Assembly (NCBI GenBank): GCA_023230535.1
Contig: JALNXC010000018.1
Span: 1 to 10,656, forward strand
Source of the DNA: Alkaliphilus sp.
GTDB taxonomy: Bacteria; Bacillota; Clostridia; Peptostreptococcales; Natronincolaceae
Direction: 5' to 3'
DNA length: 10,656 bases
Shown here: piece after piece, positions 1-6,940 of the stretch
How positions within the stretch are numbered: position 1 is the stretch's first letter
How the letters are laid out: the number at the start of each line of letters is the position of its first letter
The notes under the pieces: model-generated
The model's input: the letters and a program-made list of their open reading frames with translations, nothing else
Databases searched by the model: none
What the model was told of the DNA's origin: nothing
Translations under genes and position numbers: made by a program

Positions 1-348
1 GTAATAATTATGAACACGAAGAATAAAAATTTTATGACGATATACAGCGAGGACAGCGGCAAAAAAAGTATAATTTATTCCCCAACCGGAAATACAATCA
101 AAATATTATCCTACGATGGAAAATTGTTGGACGAGATAAAACAAGACGAAGAGATCGTCGGTATGGACAGTTATAGAAATAATATAATAGTTTATTCTTT
201 AAGAACAATATTTAAATACGATAAAAACGGAAACTTAAAGATGGAATTTCCTTATACCGGCGATATCTTAAAATGTTTTGCGTTATCCGATGATAATATA
301 GCAGTTATAACGAAGGAAAAGATCAGTTTTTTATCATTTAAAAGGTGA
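1..348 (+). CDS. C-terminal part of a beta-propeller-like protein (5' end outside window)
   Basis: The frame is open from the first base of the window to a TGA stop, so the gene almost certainly begins upstream; the ATG at 10 is internal and has no Shine-Dalgarno site. The visible 115 residues contain short repeated beta-strand units of the type 'IxxYSxxGxxIKILSYDGKLLDEI' and 'IFKYDKNGNLKMEF'. Hydrophobic strands alternate with D-G/N-G turns, as in WD40, PQQ or NHL-type propeller blades. There is no membrane segment or catalytic motif in this part. Clostridial propeller proteins of this sort are often anchored by an N-terminal helix, but that part is not visible. It lies 85 bp upstream of dnaX on the same strand with no intrinsic terminator between, so read-through into dnaX is possible. 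The function is unknown. Confidence 0.7.
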   Translation, partial: VIIMNTKNKNFMTIYSEDSGKKSIIYSPTGNTIKILSYDGKLLDEIKQDEEIVGMDSYRNNIIVYSLRTIFKYDKNGNLKMEFPYTGDILKCFALSDDNIAVITKEKISFLSFKR

Positions 349-399
349 TTGAAAAGCAATTGAGTCTAAATTACGGAATTGCGAAAAACAGTATTGAAT

Positions 400-416
400 A
401 TTAAAAAATTTTTAAT
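400..416. other. AT-only palindrome just upstream of the dnaX ribosome site
   Basis: The 17-bp sequence ATTAAAAAATTTTTAAT has 8-bp arms around a central A and ends 5 bases before the dnaX Shine-Dalgarno site. It is too weak to act as a terminator and lacks GC pairs. It may be only AT-rich leader sequence, or a flexible or protein-binding site. No good -35/-10 pair is visible in 349-420. Confidence 0.3.
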
Positions 417-433
417 AGATGAAGGTGAAAAAC

Positions 434-2113
434 ATGTCTTATGAAACATTATATAGAAAGTGGAGACCCAAGGTTTTTGAGGACATAATTGGTCAAGAAG
501 AGACGGTAACTATTTTAAAAAATCAAATCAGATATTCCAATATAGCACATGCTTATCTTTTTACAGGGATAAGGGGAACCGGAAAGACATCTACGGCGAG
601 AATATTTGCCAGAGCGGTCAACTGCATAAATCCCAAAGATGCCAATCCCTGCAATGAGTGTGAAATATGCAGGAGTATTTTAACAGAAAGCAGCATGGAT
701 GTCATAGAGATAGATGCGGCTTCTAACCGGGGAATAGAGAGCATAAGAGAATTGAGAGAACATACTAAATACAATCCGTCCTCAAGTAAATATAAAATAT
801 ATATAATAGATGAGGCGCACATGCTCACCGAACATGCTGCTAATGCACTTTTAAAGACATTGGAAGAACCGCCTTCCCATGTTATTTTTATATTGGCTAC
901 TACGGAACCTTATAAGATGGAAGCAACCATATTGTCCAGGTGCCAGAAGTTTGATTTTAAACCCGTTAAGATAAAAGATATAGTAAAACAGCTGTCTTTT
1001 ATCTGCAAAGAGGAACAAATCGATTATGAAGAGGAGGCCCTGCGGTTAATAGCCCTTAACTCGGAAGGGGCTTTAAGGGATGCCCTGAGCATTTTAGACA
1101 GGTGTATATCTTTTAATAATGAAACCTTAAAATATGATGATGTGATCAACATATTAGGAGCGGTCAATTATGAGGTCATGTTTAATTTAGTTAAAAGCAT
1201 AGGGGAACAGAGCACATCCGACGCACTTATGCTTGTCAATGAAATATTTGCAGGGGGAAAGGACCCGGGCCAATTGATGAAGGATTTGATATCCCATCTT
1301 AGAAGTCTTCTATTCGTTAAAATAGACGTAAAAATAGATGAACTCCTATCTTTGCCGGAGGAGAGATTGAGACAATTTAAAGAACAGAGCAAGTTATTCA
1401 ATATAAATCAAGTAAGTTCTTTTATTTATACATTATCGGATATTGAATCAAGATTAAAATATTCGTCGCAACCCAGAATATTGATGGAAATCGCAGTTGC
1501 AAGTTTGTGCAACAGGGAGTTAAATAATTCCTTAGAGGGAATCATAGAGAGAGTGAAGCATTTAGAAAAGATAATAGCTTCCGGAGAAATAGATGCCCGC
1601 AGAAAAGGAGAAGAAACACAGGATTATAAAGCGGAGAAAGTTAGGGATACCGGGACTGATTTTACCGCGCAAAAACCGGAGGAAGAGAAAGACTTAAGAG
1701 GCAAAGAAAAATCAAAGGATGATAATAGGGTCTTTAATACAATAAAAAATGTTTGGGGACAGGTTTTGGACCAGATGCTAAAGGATAAAAAAGCATCGGT
1801 GAAATCTCTGCTGGAAAACGGGATATTGAAAGATTTAAACAAAAGCATATTAATTATTTCATTTAAAGAGGAATTTGGGGTTCTCTGCAATATGCTGGAC
1901 AAGGAAGAAACAAAAGAATATATATCTGATACAATTTTAAAAATCACAGGTCAAAATGTGAGGCCTTCGTTTGTAATAGAGGACCAAACTATTATGGCAG
2001 ACGGCATAGGTGAACAAAACGAACAAAAAGAACAAGAGAAAGATATTGTGGAACTGTTTAAGGAAGTATTGCCCCGGGAAATATTTGACATATTAGAAAT
2101 AATAGACGGGTGA
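434..2113 (+). CDS. dnaX: DNA polymerase III subunit gamma/tau (clamp loader)
   Basis: This is the ATPase subunit of the replicative clamp loader, which opens and loads the DnaN sliding clamp and ties polymerase cores to the helicase. I chose the ATG at 434 (MSYETLYRKWRP, the classic DnaX start) because AAGGTGA at 422-428 is a well-spaced Shine-Dalgarno site; an ATG at 419 would lie upstream of it. In 559 residues I see Walker A GIRGTGKT (45-52), zinc-binding cysteines C64, C73, C76 and C79, Walker B with DEAH (126-129), sensor-1 ATTEP (155-159) and the SRC arginine finger (168-170). A collar region follows to about 365, then a coiled stretch, a charged linker (about 385-430) and a tau-type C-terminal domain from about 434. 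The length is typical for Firmicutes tau. No canonical in-frame A AAA AAG slippery site was found, so a separate gamma form is not supported. The gene lies upstream of ybaB and recR, the usual cluster. Confidence 0.97.
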   Translation: MSYETLYRKWRPKVFEDIIGQEETVTILKNQIRYSNIAHAYLFTGIRGTGKTSTARIFARAVNCINPKDANPCNECEICRSILTESSMDVIEIDAASNRGIESIRELREHTKYNPSSSKYKIYIIDEAHMLTEHAANALLKTLEEPPSHVIFILATTEPYKMEATILSRCQKFDFKPVKIKDIVKQLSFICKEEQIDYEEEALRLIALNSEGALRDALSILDRCISFNNETLKYDDVINILGAVNYEVMFNLVKSIGEQSTSDALMLVNEIFAGGKDPGQLMKDLISHLRSLLFVKIDVKIDELLSLPEERLRQFKEQSKLFNINQVSSFIYTLSDIESRLKYSSQPRILMEIAVASLCNRELNNSLEGIIERVKHLEKIIASGEIDARRKGEETQDYKAEKVRDTGTDFTAQKPEEEKDLRGKEKSKDDNRVFNTIKNVWGQVLDQMLKDKKASVKSLLENGILKDLNKSILIISFKEEFGVLCNMLDKEETKEYISDTILKITGQNVRPSFVIEDQTIMADGIGEQNEQKEQEKDIVELFKEVLPREIFDILEIIDG

Positions 2114-2204
2114 TATATTTTATTCAAATATGGGGGAATAACGAGATTACCGAAAGAGTTTCGAATGGGCGCCGGGTTTTCGTTAGCTTTAATAATCGAC
2201 TTTA

Positions 2205-2213
2205 TGATATAAT
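2205..2213 (+). promoter_or_regulatory. Extended -10 promoter upstream of ybaB
   Basis: TGATATAAT is a perfect extended -10 element (TGn followed by TATAAT). It sits in the 143-bp gap after dnaX, with a predicted start near 2220 and a leader of about 37 nt before the ybaB ATG. The -35 region about 17 bp upstream is poor, which an extended -10 can tolerate. It would let ybaB-recR be transcribed independently of dnaX. Confidence 0.55.
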
Positions 2214-2256
2214 AAAGAAAATAAAAATATTTATTGAGTGTAAGGAGGAATCTTTA

Positions 2257-2601
2257 ATGGCCAGAAAAGGCGGTTTTCCGGGAATGGGGAAACCAAATAT
2301 GGGTAGCATGATGAAACAGGTTCAAAAAATGCAAAGACAGATGGAACAGACACAGGCGGAATTGGAAGAGAAGGTATTGGAAACCGGTGCGGGTGGAGGT
2401 GCTGTTTCTGTTAAGATTACAGGAAAAAAAGAAATAGTGGGGATTGAAATAAAGCCGGAAGCAATAGATCCGGATGATATAGAGATGTTACAGGATTTAA
2501 TAATGGCAGCCGTAAATGAAGCTATCCGTGCCGCAGAGGATATGATGGCCTCGGAAATGGGCAAGATAACAGGAAAGATGAATATACCCGGATTGTTTTA
2601 A
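2257..2601 (+). CDS. ybaB: YbaB/EbfC family nucleoid-associated protein
   Basis: This 114-residue protein belongs to the small DNA-binding YbaB/EbfC family; members dimerise, bind duplex DNA and are linked to nucleoid organisation and recombinational repair. The start is the ATG at 2257, giving MARKGGFPGMG. It is fixed by AAGGAGG at 2242-2248, 8 bases upstream; longer in-frame versions from about 2110 lack a ribosome site and would overlap the end of dnaX. Visible features are a Gly/Met-rich N-terminus (1-17), a long amphipathic helix (about 18-42), a 'ETGAGGGAVSVKITGKKEIVGIEI'-type beta core and a C-terminal helix (about 75-100). The protein ends MNIPGLF, typical of the family. It lies between dnaX and recR, the conserved order in many bacteria, and is probably co-transcribed with recR. 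Confidence 0.95.
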   Translation: MARKGGFPGMGKPNMGSMMKQVQKMQRQMEQTQAELEEKVLETGAGGGAVSVKITGKKEIVGIEIKPEAIDPDDIEMLQDLIMAAVNEAIRAAEDMMASEMGKITGKMNIPGLF

Positions 2602-2648
2602 TTTTTAAGGGATAGGCGGTTACCTTGTAGGAATGAGGAATATAAATT

Positions 2649-3248
2649 ATGAATTATTATTCGGCATCTATGGCTCAATTGATAGAGCAGTTTGCAAAAC
2701 TTCCCGGCATAGGGAGAAAAACAGCCCAAAGATTGGCGTTTTATGTTATCGGCATGTCTAATCAAGATGTGCAATGCCTTGCCGAAGCAATTGTAAATGC
2801 TAAAAAGGGCGTGAGGTATTGCAAGATATGCACAAATTTAACAGACAGGGAAATATGTAATATATGCGGTGATAAGCGGAGGGACCCCATGATTATTTGT
2901 GTCGTTGAAGACCCGAGGGATGTGGTGGCTATGGAAAAAACCAAGGAATTTAAAGGGCACTATCATGTTTTACATGGAGCAATATCACCATTGGAGGGAA
3001 TCGGCCCGGAGGATATTAAAATTAAGGAATTGTTAACCCGCTTATCCAACGATAAGGTTGAGGAAGTAATTGTTGCAACAAATCCTAACATAGAGGGCGA
3101 AGCCACAGCCATGTATATATCGAAACTTTTGAAGCCTATGGGGATCAGGGTAACGCGCATAGCTCACGGCATACCTGTGGGCGGAGATTTGGAATATGCC
3201 GACCAGATAACATTAGCAAAAGCATTGGAAGGCAGGAGAGAGATGTGA
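2649..3248 (+). CDS. recR: Recombination mediator RecR
   Basis: RecR works with RecO (and RecF) to load RecA on single-stranded DNA at gaps in replication-coupled repair. The 199 residues match the usual family length. In order I see the helix-hairpin-helix region with KLPGIGRKTAQRLA (17-30), a four-cysteine zinc finger (C58, C61, C70, C73), a Toprim domain with VVEDPRD (85-91) and the conserved NPNIEGEATA stretch (145-154), then the C-terminal HGIPVGGDLEYAD segment (173-185). The start ATG at 2649 has GAGGAA at 2635-2640, 8 bases upstream. It lies 47 bp after ybaB, and its stop codon abuts the terminator stem, so it is the last gene of the dnaX-ybaB-recR unit. No bofA-like gene follows. Confidence 0.97.
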   Translation: MNYYSASMAQLIEQFAKLPGIGRKTAQRLAFYVIGMSNQDVQCLAEAIVNAKKGVRYCKICTNLTDREICNICGDKRRDPMIICVVEDPRDVVAMEKTKEFKGHYHVLHGAISPLEGIGPEDIKIKELLTRLSNDKVEEVIVATNPNIEGEATAMYISKLLKPMGIRVTRIAHGIPVGGDLEYADQITLAKALEGRREM

Positions 3249-3289
3249 CAGGACGATTGGGTTTATTATCACCCAACTCCTGTCTTTTT
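3247..3289 (+). terminator. Intrinsic terminator of the dnaX-ybaB-recR unit
   Basis: The left arm is GACAGGA (3247-3253) plus TTGGGT (3257-3262), with an 8-nt loop. The right arm is ACCCAA (3271-3276) plus TCCTGTC (3278-3284), followed at once by five T residues (3285-3289). The thirteen paired bases are interrupted by one small internal loop. The stem overlaps the last two bases of the recR stop codon. Confidence 0.9.
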
Positions 3290-3322
3290 ATCACTTTGGG
3301 GGTATAGTATATGATTATTATT

Positions 3323-3340
3323 TTTAACAGATTTGTTAAA
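3323..3340. promoter_or_regulatory. Candidate operator: perfect inverted repeat over the -35 region
   Basis: TTTAACA and TGTTAAA form perfect 7-bp arms separated by GATT. The repeat overlaps the putative -35 (TTGTTA, 3333-3338) of the oxidoreductase promoter, where a bound repressor would block polymerase. The binding protein is unknown. In AT-rich DNA some such repeats arise by chance. Confidence 0.4.
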
Positions 3341-3361
3341 TGTGCATACTTGGTATTAGAT
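3333..3361 (+). promoter_or_regulatory. Candidate promoter of the DsbA-family gene
   Basis: TTGTTA (3333-3338), a 17-bp spacer and TTAGAT (3356-3361) lie just upstream of the oxidoreductase ribosome site, after the recR terminator. The spacer contains CATACTTGGTAT (3345-3356, reaching the first base of the -10). The same 12 bases occur at the same place in the promoter-like element of the first repeat at 8871-8932. The leader would be short, about 19 nt. Confidence 0.45.
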
Positions 3362-3386
3362 AAATTTATATCAGGGGGTGATAGTT

Positions 3387-3995
3387 TTGTTGAATATAAA
3401 AATATTTTCCGATTTTGCTTGTCCATTTTGCTATATTGGATTTAGCATACTCGAAAGACTTAAAAAGGAAGGGGTAAAATTTAATGCCGAATGGTATGCC
3501 TATGAAATAAGGCCGGGGGCGCCATTGGAAGGGAAAGAGTCAACCCTTAAATTTTATGAGGAAGAGGCACAAAAAATGGACAAAATATTTGAGATGATAG
3601 CCGGATTGAGCGAACCATATGGGATTAAATTTTCAAAAAAATATATAAGCTTTAACACCAACAGGGCACATTTAGCGGGAGAATATGCAAAAATTCAGGG
3701 TAAATATGATGAATTTTCGAAAGAGGTTTTTAAAGCTTATTTTGAATTATTTGAAAATATAGCCGATAAAAAAACCATAAATAAGATAGCAGCCAAAATA
3801 GGATTGAATATAGATGAAATGAATGAACAGATTGATTCGGGGAAATTTGACGATATATTGCTTCAGGCTATGGATATGGCCGAACAATATAAAGTAGAAA
3901 ATGTCCCTACCTTTATTATAAATGAGGTACACAAAATAACGGGAGTGAGAGAATACGAACAATTTAAAAACAATCTATTGTCAATGGCGAAATGA
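3387..3995 (+). CDS. DsbA family (FrnE-like) thiol-disulfide oxidoreductase
   Basis: This thioredoxin-fold protein belongs to the DsbA/FrnE branch (2-hydroxychromene-2-carboxylate isomerase relatives). The first strand leads into the redox motif CPFC in 'IFSDFACPFCYIG' (cysteines 12 and 15 from this start), where FrnE proteins often have CPWC. A helical insertion follows (about 50-150). Near the end is NVPTFIIN, with the cis-proline that packs against the active site. There is no signal peptide or membrane helix, so it is probably cytosolic. The start is TTG at 3387: AGGGGGTGA (3373-3381) is the ribosome site, which rules out the GTG at 3378 inside it. TTG at 3390, giving the more typical MNIKIFSDF, is almost as likely. 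The protein has 202 residues, usual for the family. The gene stands alone, between the recR terminator and the convergent yhaN-like gene. The substrate is not predictable. Confidence 0.9.
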   Translation: MLNIKIFSDFACPFCYIGFSILERLKKEGVKFNAEWYAYEIRPGAPLEGKESTLKFYEEEAQKMDKIFEMIAGLSEPYGIKFSKKYISFNTNRAHLAGEYAKIQGKYDEFSKEVFKAYFELFENIADKKTINKIAAKIGLNIDEMNEQIDSGKFDDILLQAMDMAEQYKVENVPTFIINEVHKITGVREYEQFKNNLLSMAK

Positions 3996-4042
3996 AGTAG
4001 AAACATAAATAAATTGATAAAACTCCCTGCTCTTTGTTGTTT

Positions 4043-6940
4043 TTAAGAATAAGCATCGGCGGGAGACGACCGGTTTTCTTCCGGATCCAACAGATTGATA
4101 ACCTCATCAAATGCATCAAATGGGCCGCTTATCCTGCCATTATCCAGTCCCCAGTATTGGGCGGATTGGGTTTGAGCCTGCAGATGATCTATAAATTTGG
4201 GATGGCAAGTGAGCACAAAAACTTGATGAGTCTTCGCCATTTCAATAATCAATCGAGCTGTTTGCCTGCTGTGCTTGGGGTCAAAATTCACAAGGGAATC
4301 ATCGAAAATTATAGGCAGGGGCTTTATGTTACGAATTCGGCTCAATCTCATCGAAAGGAATAATTGTTCTTTTGTCGCCCTGCTTAATTGATGAACGGGC
4401 ATCAAATCTTTTCCGTCTTTTTGCTTGACCTTGAAATTTAAATTGAAGTCGGCTTCGCATTGTGCTCCGGGTATATCTATCTCTTCATAATCTCCCGAAG
4501 TAATTTTCTTGAATATATCACCGGCCGTACCAATAATAGTGCCTTTGGTATTTTCGATAAAGGTTTTATGTACCGCATCAACCATGAATTCCGCCAATCT
4601 GTAAGTGGCATATTGCTCCGCCAAGTTTTCCAGTTTATTTTTTGCACCGATGATCTTTTGATGAGCATCCTGAAGTTTTTCATCGGAGGACAGAACCCGG
4701 ATTTTCGTTTTTAAGACAGCTTTATTCTCTAATTTAGAGTCCCGCTGCAATTTTAAACCATCTAAATCCCCGGTTATATCATCATATTTTCTTTCAATCT
4801 TCGTCAGTGACGAATAGGCATTGAAATGTTGTTTATAAGCCGATAATATATCTTCTTCGGATTCATTCTTCAAGAGGATTTTCCTGCGTTTTTCCATATT
4901 TAAGGATGTCTCCAGATCCAAGTTTAGATTTTCATAAATCTCCCTTTCTTTTTTAAGCTCCTGATAGCGTCCGCCCCTATCTATAAAGGAATCCAACATC
5001 TTGGACAGCTCGGTCGGAATTATTTCCAAGGGGATTTGCAGACCGGGTTTTTCTTTTTGCAGCAGTGCTGTTATTTTTTTCTCCAGTTCTTTTTTATATT
5101 TCTCTGCTTTTTCTAATTCTTGAGCTAACTTAAGATATTTAATAACTTCTTCTACGGCGGTAAAAATTTTTTCGGAAACAGAAAAATCATCATCAATATC
5201 GGATATGTCCTGATTGAGGGAACCCAAAAGCGAGATAACTCCGTCAAAAATTTTTTTCAGCTCCCCATGTTGTGTCTCTAATTTTTCCTTATTTTCTTTT
5301 CGGAGCACATATCTTTCTTTGAGGTTTATGATCTCTCCATAAAAATCTGTGAGTTGGTGATAAGGCGTATTTTCAGGAAGGTTCAGTAACTTTACAGTTT
5401 GATCTATTTTGTTTTTTGACGCATCAAGAGATTCCTGCAAGGATTTTTCTTCCGATTCCAAAGATGTCAGCTGCTCCCGGAAGCCCTCAATCTCTTTTTC
5501 AATCAAAACAAGCTGATTTTTGAATTCCCTATCTTTTAGTTGGAAGGATTGGAAATATATATATATTGATGCTGCCAAAACAAAACCCGCCGCCAATGAT
5601 ACAATGGGATTTAGTATGGCAATGAGCAATACAAGAACCAATCCCAAGCCTATTATTACAGGTAAATTTTTGGGGCGTTTCCTGTCCTTTTTTGTAAATT
5701 GTTTCTTTTCCTCTTGTTTCTTGACAAGATTACTCTTTGCTTGTATTTTATCAAAGGATATCCGTTCTATTTTTTCTCCGATTTTTTTATGTGTATCAAC
5801 AATTTCCCGCAAATTTTCTTTATTTACATGATCTGTAGTGATATTATCCAAGACGGAAAGATCATCCCTCCATTTTGCATTCAGCCGAATCAATTTCTGT
5901 TTTAACGCTTTTTCCTCATCGATAAGGGACTGTTTGTTTTCTTGATAACCGGCAACTTTTTCTTTCCATCCTGAAAGATCTCTTTGATACTTGAGCAGGA
6001 CATCTTCTTTTTCCGTAAAGATATTTGTGCTCTCCATTCCGGTCGCATCTGAGTATTTACGAAGGGCATTTCCATATTCATCTACACAAACATCAAATTC
6101 CTTTTTGAGAATTGTTCCTCTATTGAAGCCGTCCTCGGGGTAGGAATTTAATAAATCATCGCTCTGTTTTAATTTTTCCCCAAGAAGGAGCATTTTTTCA
6201 TATTTATTGTAGTGATCCCTGATGATTTCTAAGGTTTCTAATTTTGTTTGCAGATTTTCGAGATCATTTTCTATTTGAGGGATTGTCTCGGTTTCCAGTT
6301 CTGTTAACTCTTGTTTTTTTACATAATAAGAATCCAACTGTTTATTGGCATCATTTCTTTCGGAAATTCCCTCTTTAATTTTTTCCGTATATGTTTTAAA
6401 TTCTCCGACACTTTTGGTTCCCTTGCTCCTTCCGATGTCATATGCTCTCTTATTGAATTCCTCTTTGAATTTTACCAGGCGGAGGGCGTCTACCCATCCT
6501 CCTCCCAGTAAAACTATCTGCAGGTATTTTTCTTCCTTGGTTCCCAAACCTTCGGGGACTCTTCTCAATTCATCCAAACTGATGGTAAATACCTGCCTAT
6601 ATGTAAAGCCGTCCAGATCATTAAAAATTTCTTCAATCTCCATATTCTGTTGGCTGTTGAGGGGTGAAACTTTGGGCCTGCTGTTTCCCAGAATATGAAT
6701 ATTGTAGCGGCTTTGGTCAGGGAGTTCCACATCCGCATTGTAGTCATGTTGACCGGCTGTGGAGAAAGGAATAAGATCTTTTTTGGGCAGGCCGTATCCC
6801 AGATAGCGGAGGGCTGTCATCAATGTTGTTTTTCCCGCCCGATTGGGTCCTGCTATTATTACCAGACCCGGGTGTATATCTTCCATTATTTGATCTCGGA
6901 TAATCCCGAAATTTTTAAAACAAATCCTGTGTAATCTCAA
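4043..6940 (-). CDS. yhaN: YhaN-like SbcC/Rad50-type ATPase with a membrane hairpin
   Basis: This 965-residue SMC/Rad50-like ATPase is very close in length and layout to Bacillus YhaN. The N-terminal ABC half carries Walker A GPNRAGKT (31-38). A long coiled coil (about 180-420 and 465-820) is interrupted by two hydrophobic helices (about 426-443 and 446-464) with almost no loop, preceded by basic KKDRKRPK. The C-terminal half has the signature-like LSRATKEQ (852-859), Walker B PIIFDD (876-881), a D-loop NFDP and an H-loop histidine (about 913). The start is TTG at 6940, overlapping the TGA stop of the phosphoesterase gene as TTGA. GAGGA and AAGGAG just upstream can serve as ribosome sites, and the overlap suggests translational coupling. 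By analogy with SbcCD/Mre11-Rad50 it would control nuclease access to DNA ends, here probably at the membrane. No yhaM-type gene follows; the next gene is convergent and no clear terminator is seen between them. Confidence 0.93.
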   Translation of the reverse strand: MRLHRICFKNFGIIRDQIMEDIHPGLVIIAGPNRAGKTTLMTALRYLGYGLPKKDLIPFSTAGQHDYNADVELPDQSRYNIHILGNSRPKVSPLNSQQNMEIEEIFNDLDGFTYRQVFTISLDELRRVPEGLGTKEEKYLQIVLLGGGWVDALRLVKFKEEFNKRAYDIGRSKGTKSVGEFKTYTEKIKEGISERNDANKQLDSYYVKKQELTELETETIPQIENDLENLQTKLETLEIIRDHYNKYEKMLLLGEKLKQSDDLLNSYPEDGFNRGTILKKEFDVCVDEYGNALRKYSDATGMESTNIFTEKEDVLLKYQRDLSGWKEKVAGYQENKQSLIDEEKALKQKLIRLNAKWRDDLSVLDNITTDHVNKENLREIVDTHKKIGEKIERISFDKIQAKSNLVKKQEEKKQFTKKDRKRPKNLPVIIGLGLVLVLLIAILNPIVSLAAGFVLAASIYIYFQSFQLKDREFKNQLVLIEKEIEGFREQLTSLESEEKSLQESLDASKNKIDQTVKLLNLPENTPYHQLTDFYGEIINLKERYVLRKENKEKLETQHGELKKIFDGVISLLGSLNQDISDIDDDFSVSEKIFTAVEEVIKYLKLAQELEKAEKYKKELEKKITALLQKEKPGLQIPLEIIPTELSKMLDSFIDRGGRYQELKKEREIYENLNLDLETSLNMEKRRKILLKNESEEDILSAYKQHFNAYSSLTKIERKYDDITGDLDGLKLQRDSKLENKAVLKTKIRVLSSDEKLQDAHQKIIGAKNKLENLAEQYATYRLAEFMVDAVHKTFIENTKGTIIGTAGDIFKKITSGDYEEIDIPGAQCEADFNLNFKVKQKDGKDLMPVHQLSRATKEQLFLSMRLSRIRNIKPLPIIFDDSLVNFDPKHSRQTARLIIEMAKTHQVFVLTCHPKFIDHLQAQTQSAQYWGLDNGRISGPFDAFDEVINLLDPEENRSSPADAYS

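Noticed and set aside
356..382. GCAATT/AATTGC inverted repeat after the propeller-like gene as a terminator
   Set aside because: The stem is 6 bp with a 15-base loop and is followed by GAAAAACAG, not a T-run.
349..433. A possible SRP RNA or tRNA gene upstream of dnaX, as found in some Firmicutes
   Set aside because: The gap is only 85 bp and shows no cloverleaf or SRP Alu/S-domain signature.
1743..1792. A-runs in dnaX (1743-1748 and 1787-1792) as programmed frameshift sites for a gamma subunit
   Set aside because: Neither gives the canonical A AAA AAG in the zero frame; the run at 1787 reads AAA AAA GCA with no nearby -1 stop and no evident stimulatory hairpin.
3996..4042. A bidirectional terminator between the convergent oxidoreductase and yhaN-like genes
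   Set aside because: No GC-containing stem followed by a T-run could be found on either strand in this short gap.
4034..4363. A 109-codon + strand frame after the oxidoreductase gene
   Set aside because: It is antisense to the conserved C-terminal ATPase motifs (Walker B, signature) of the YhaN-like protein and lacks a ribosome site.
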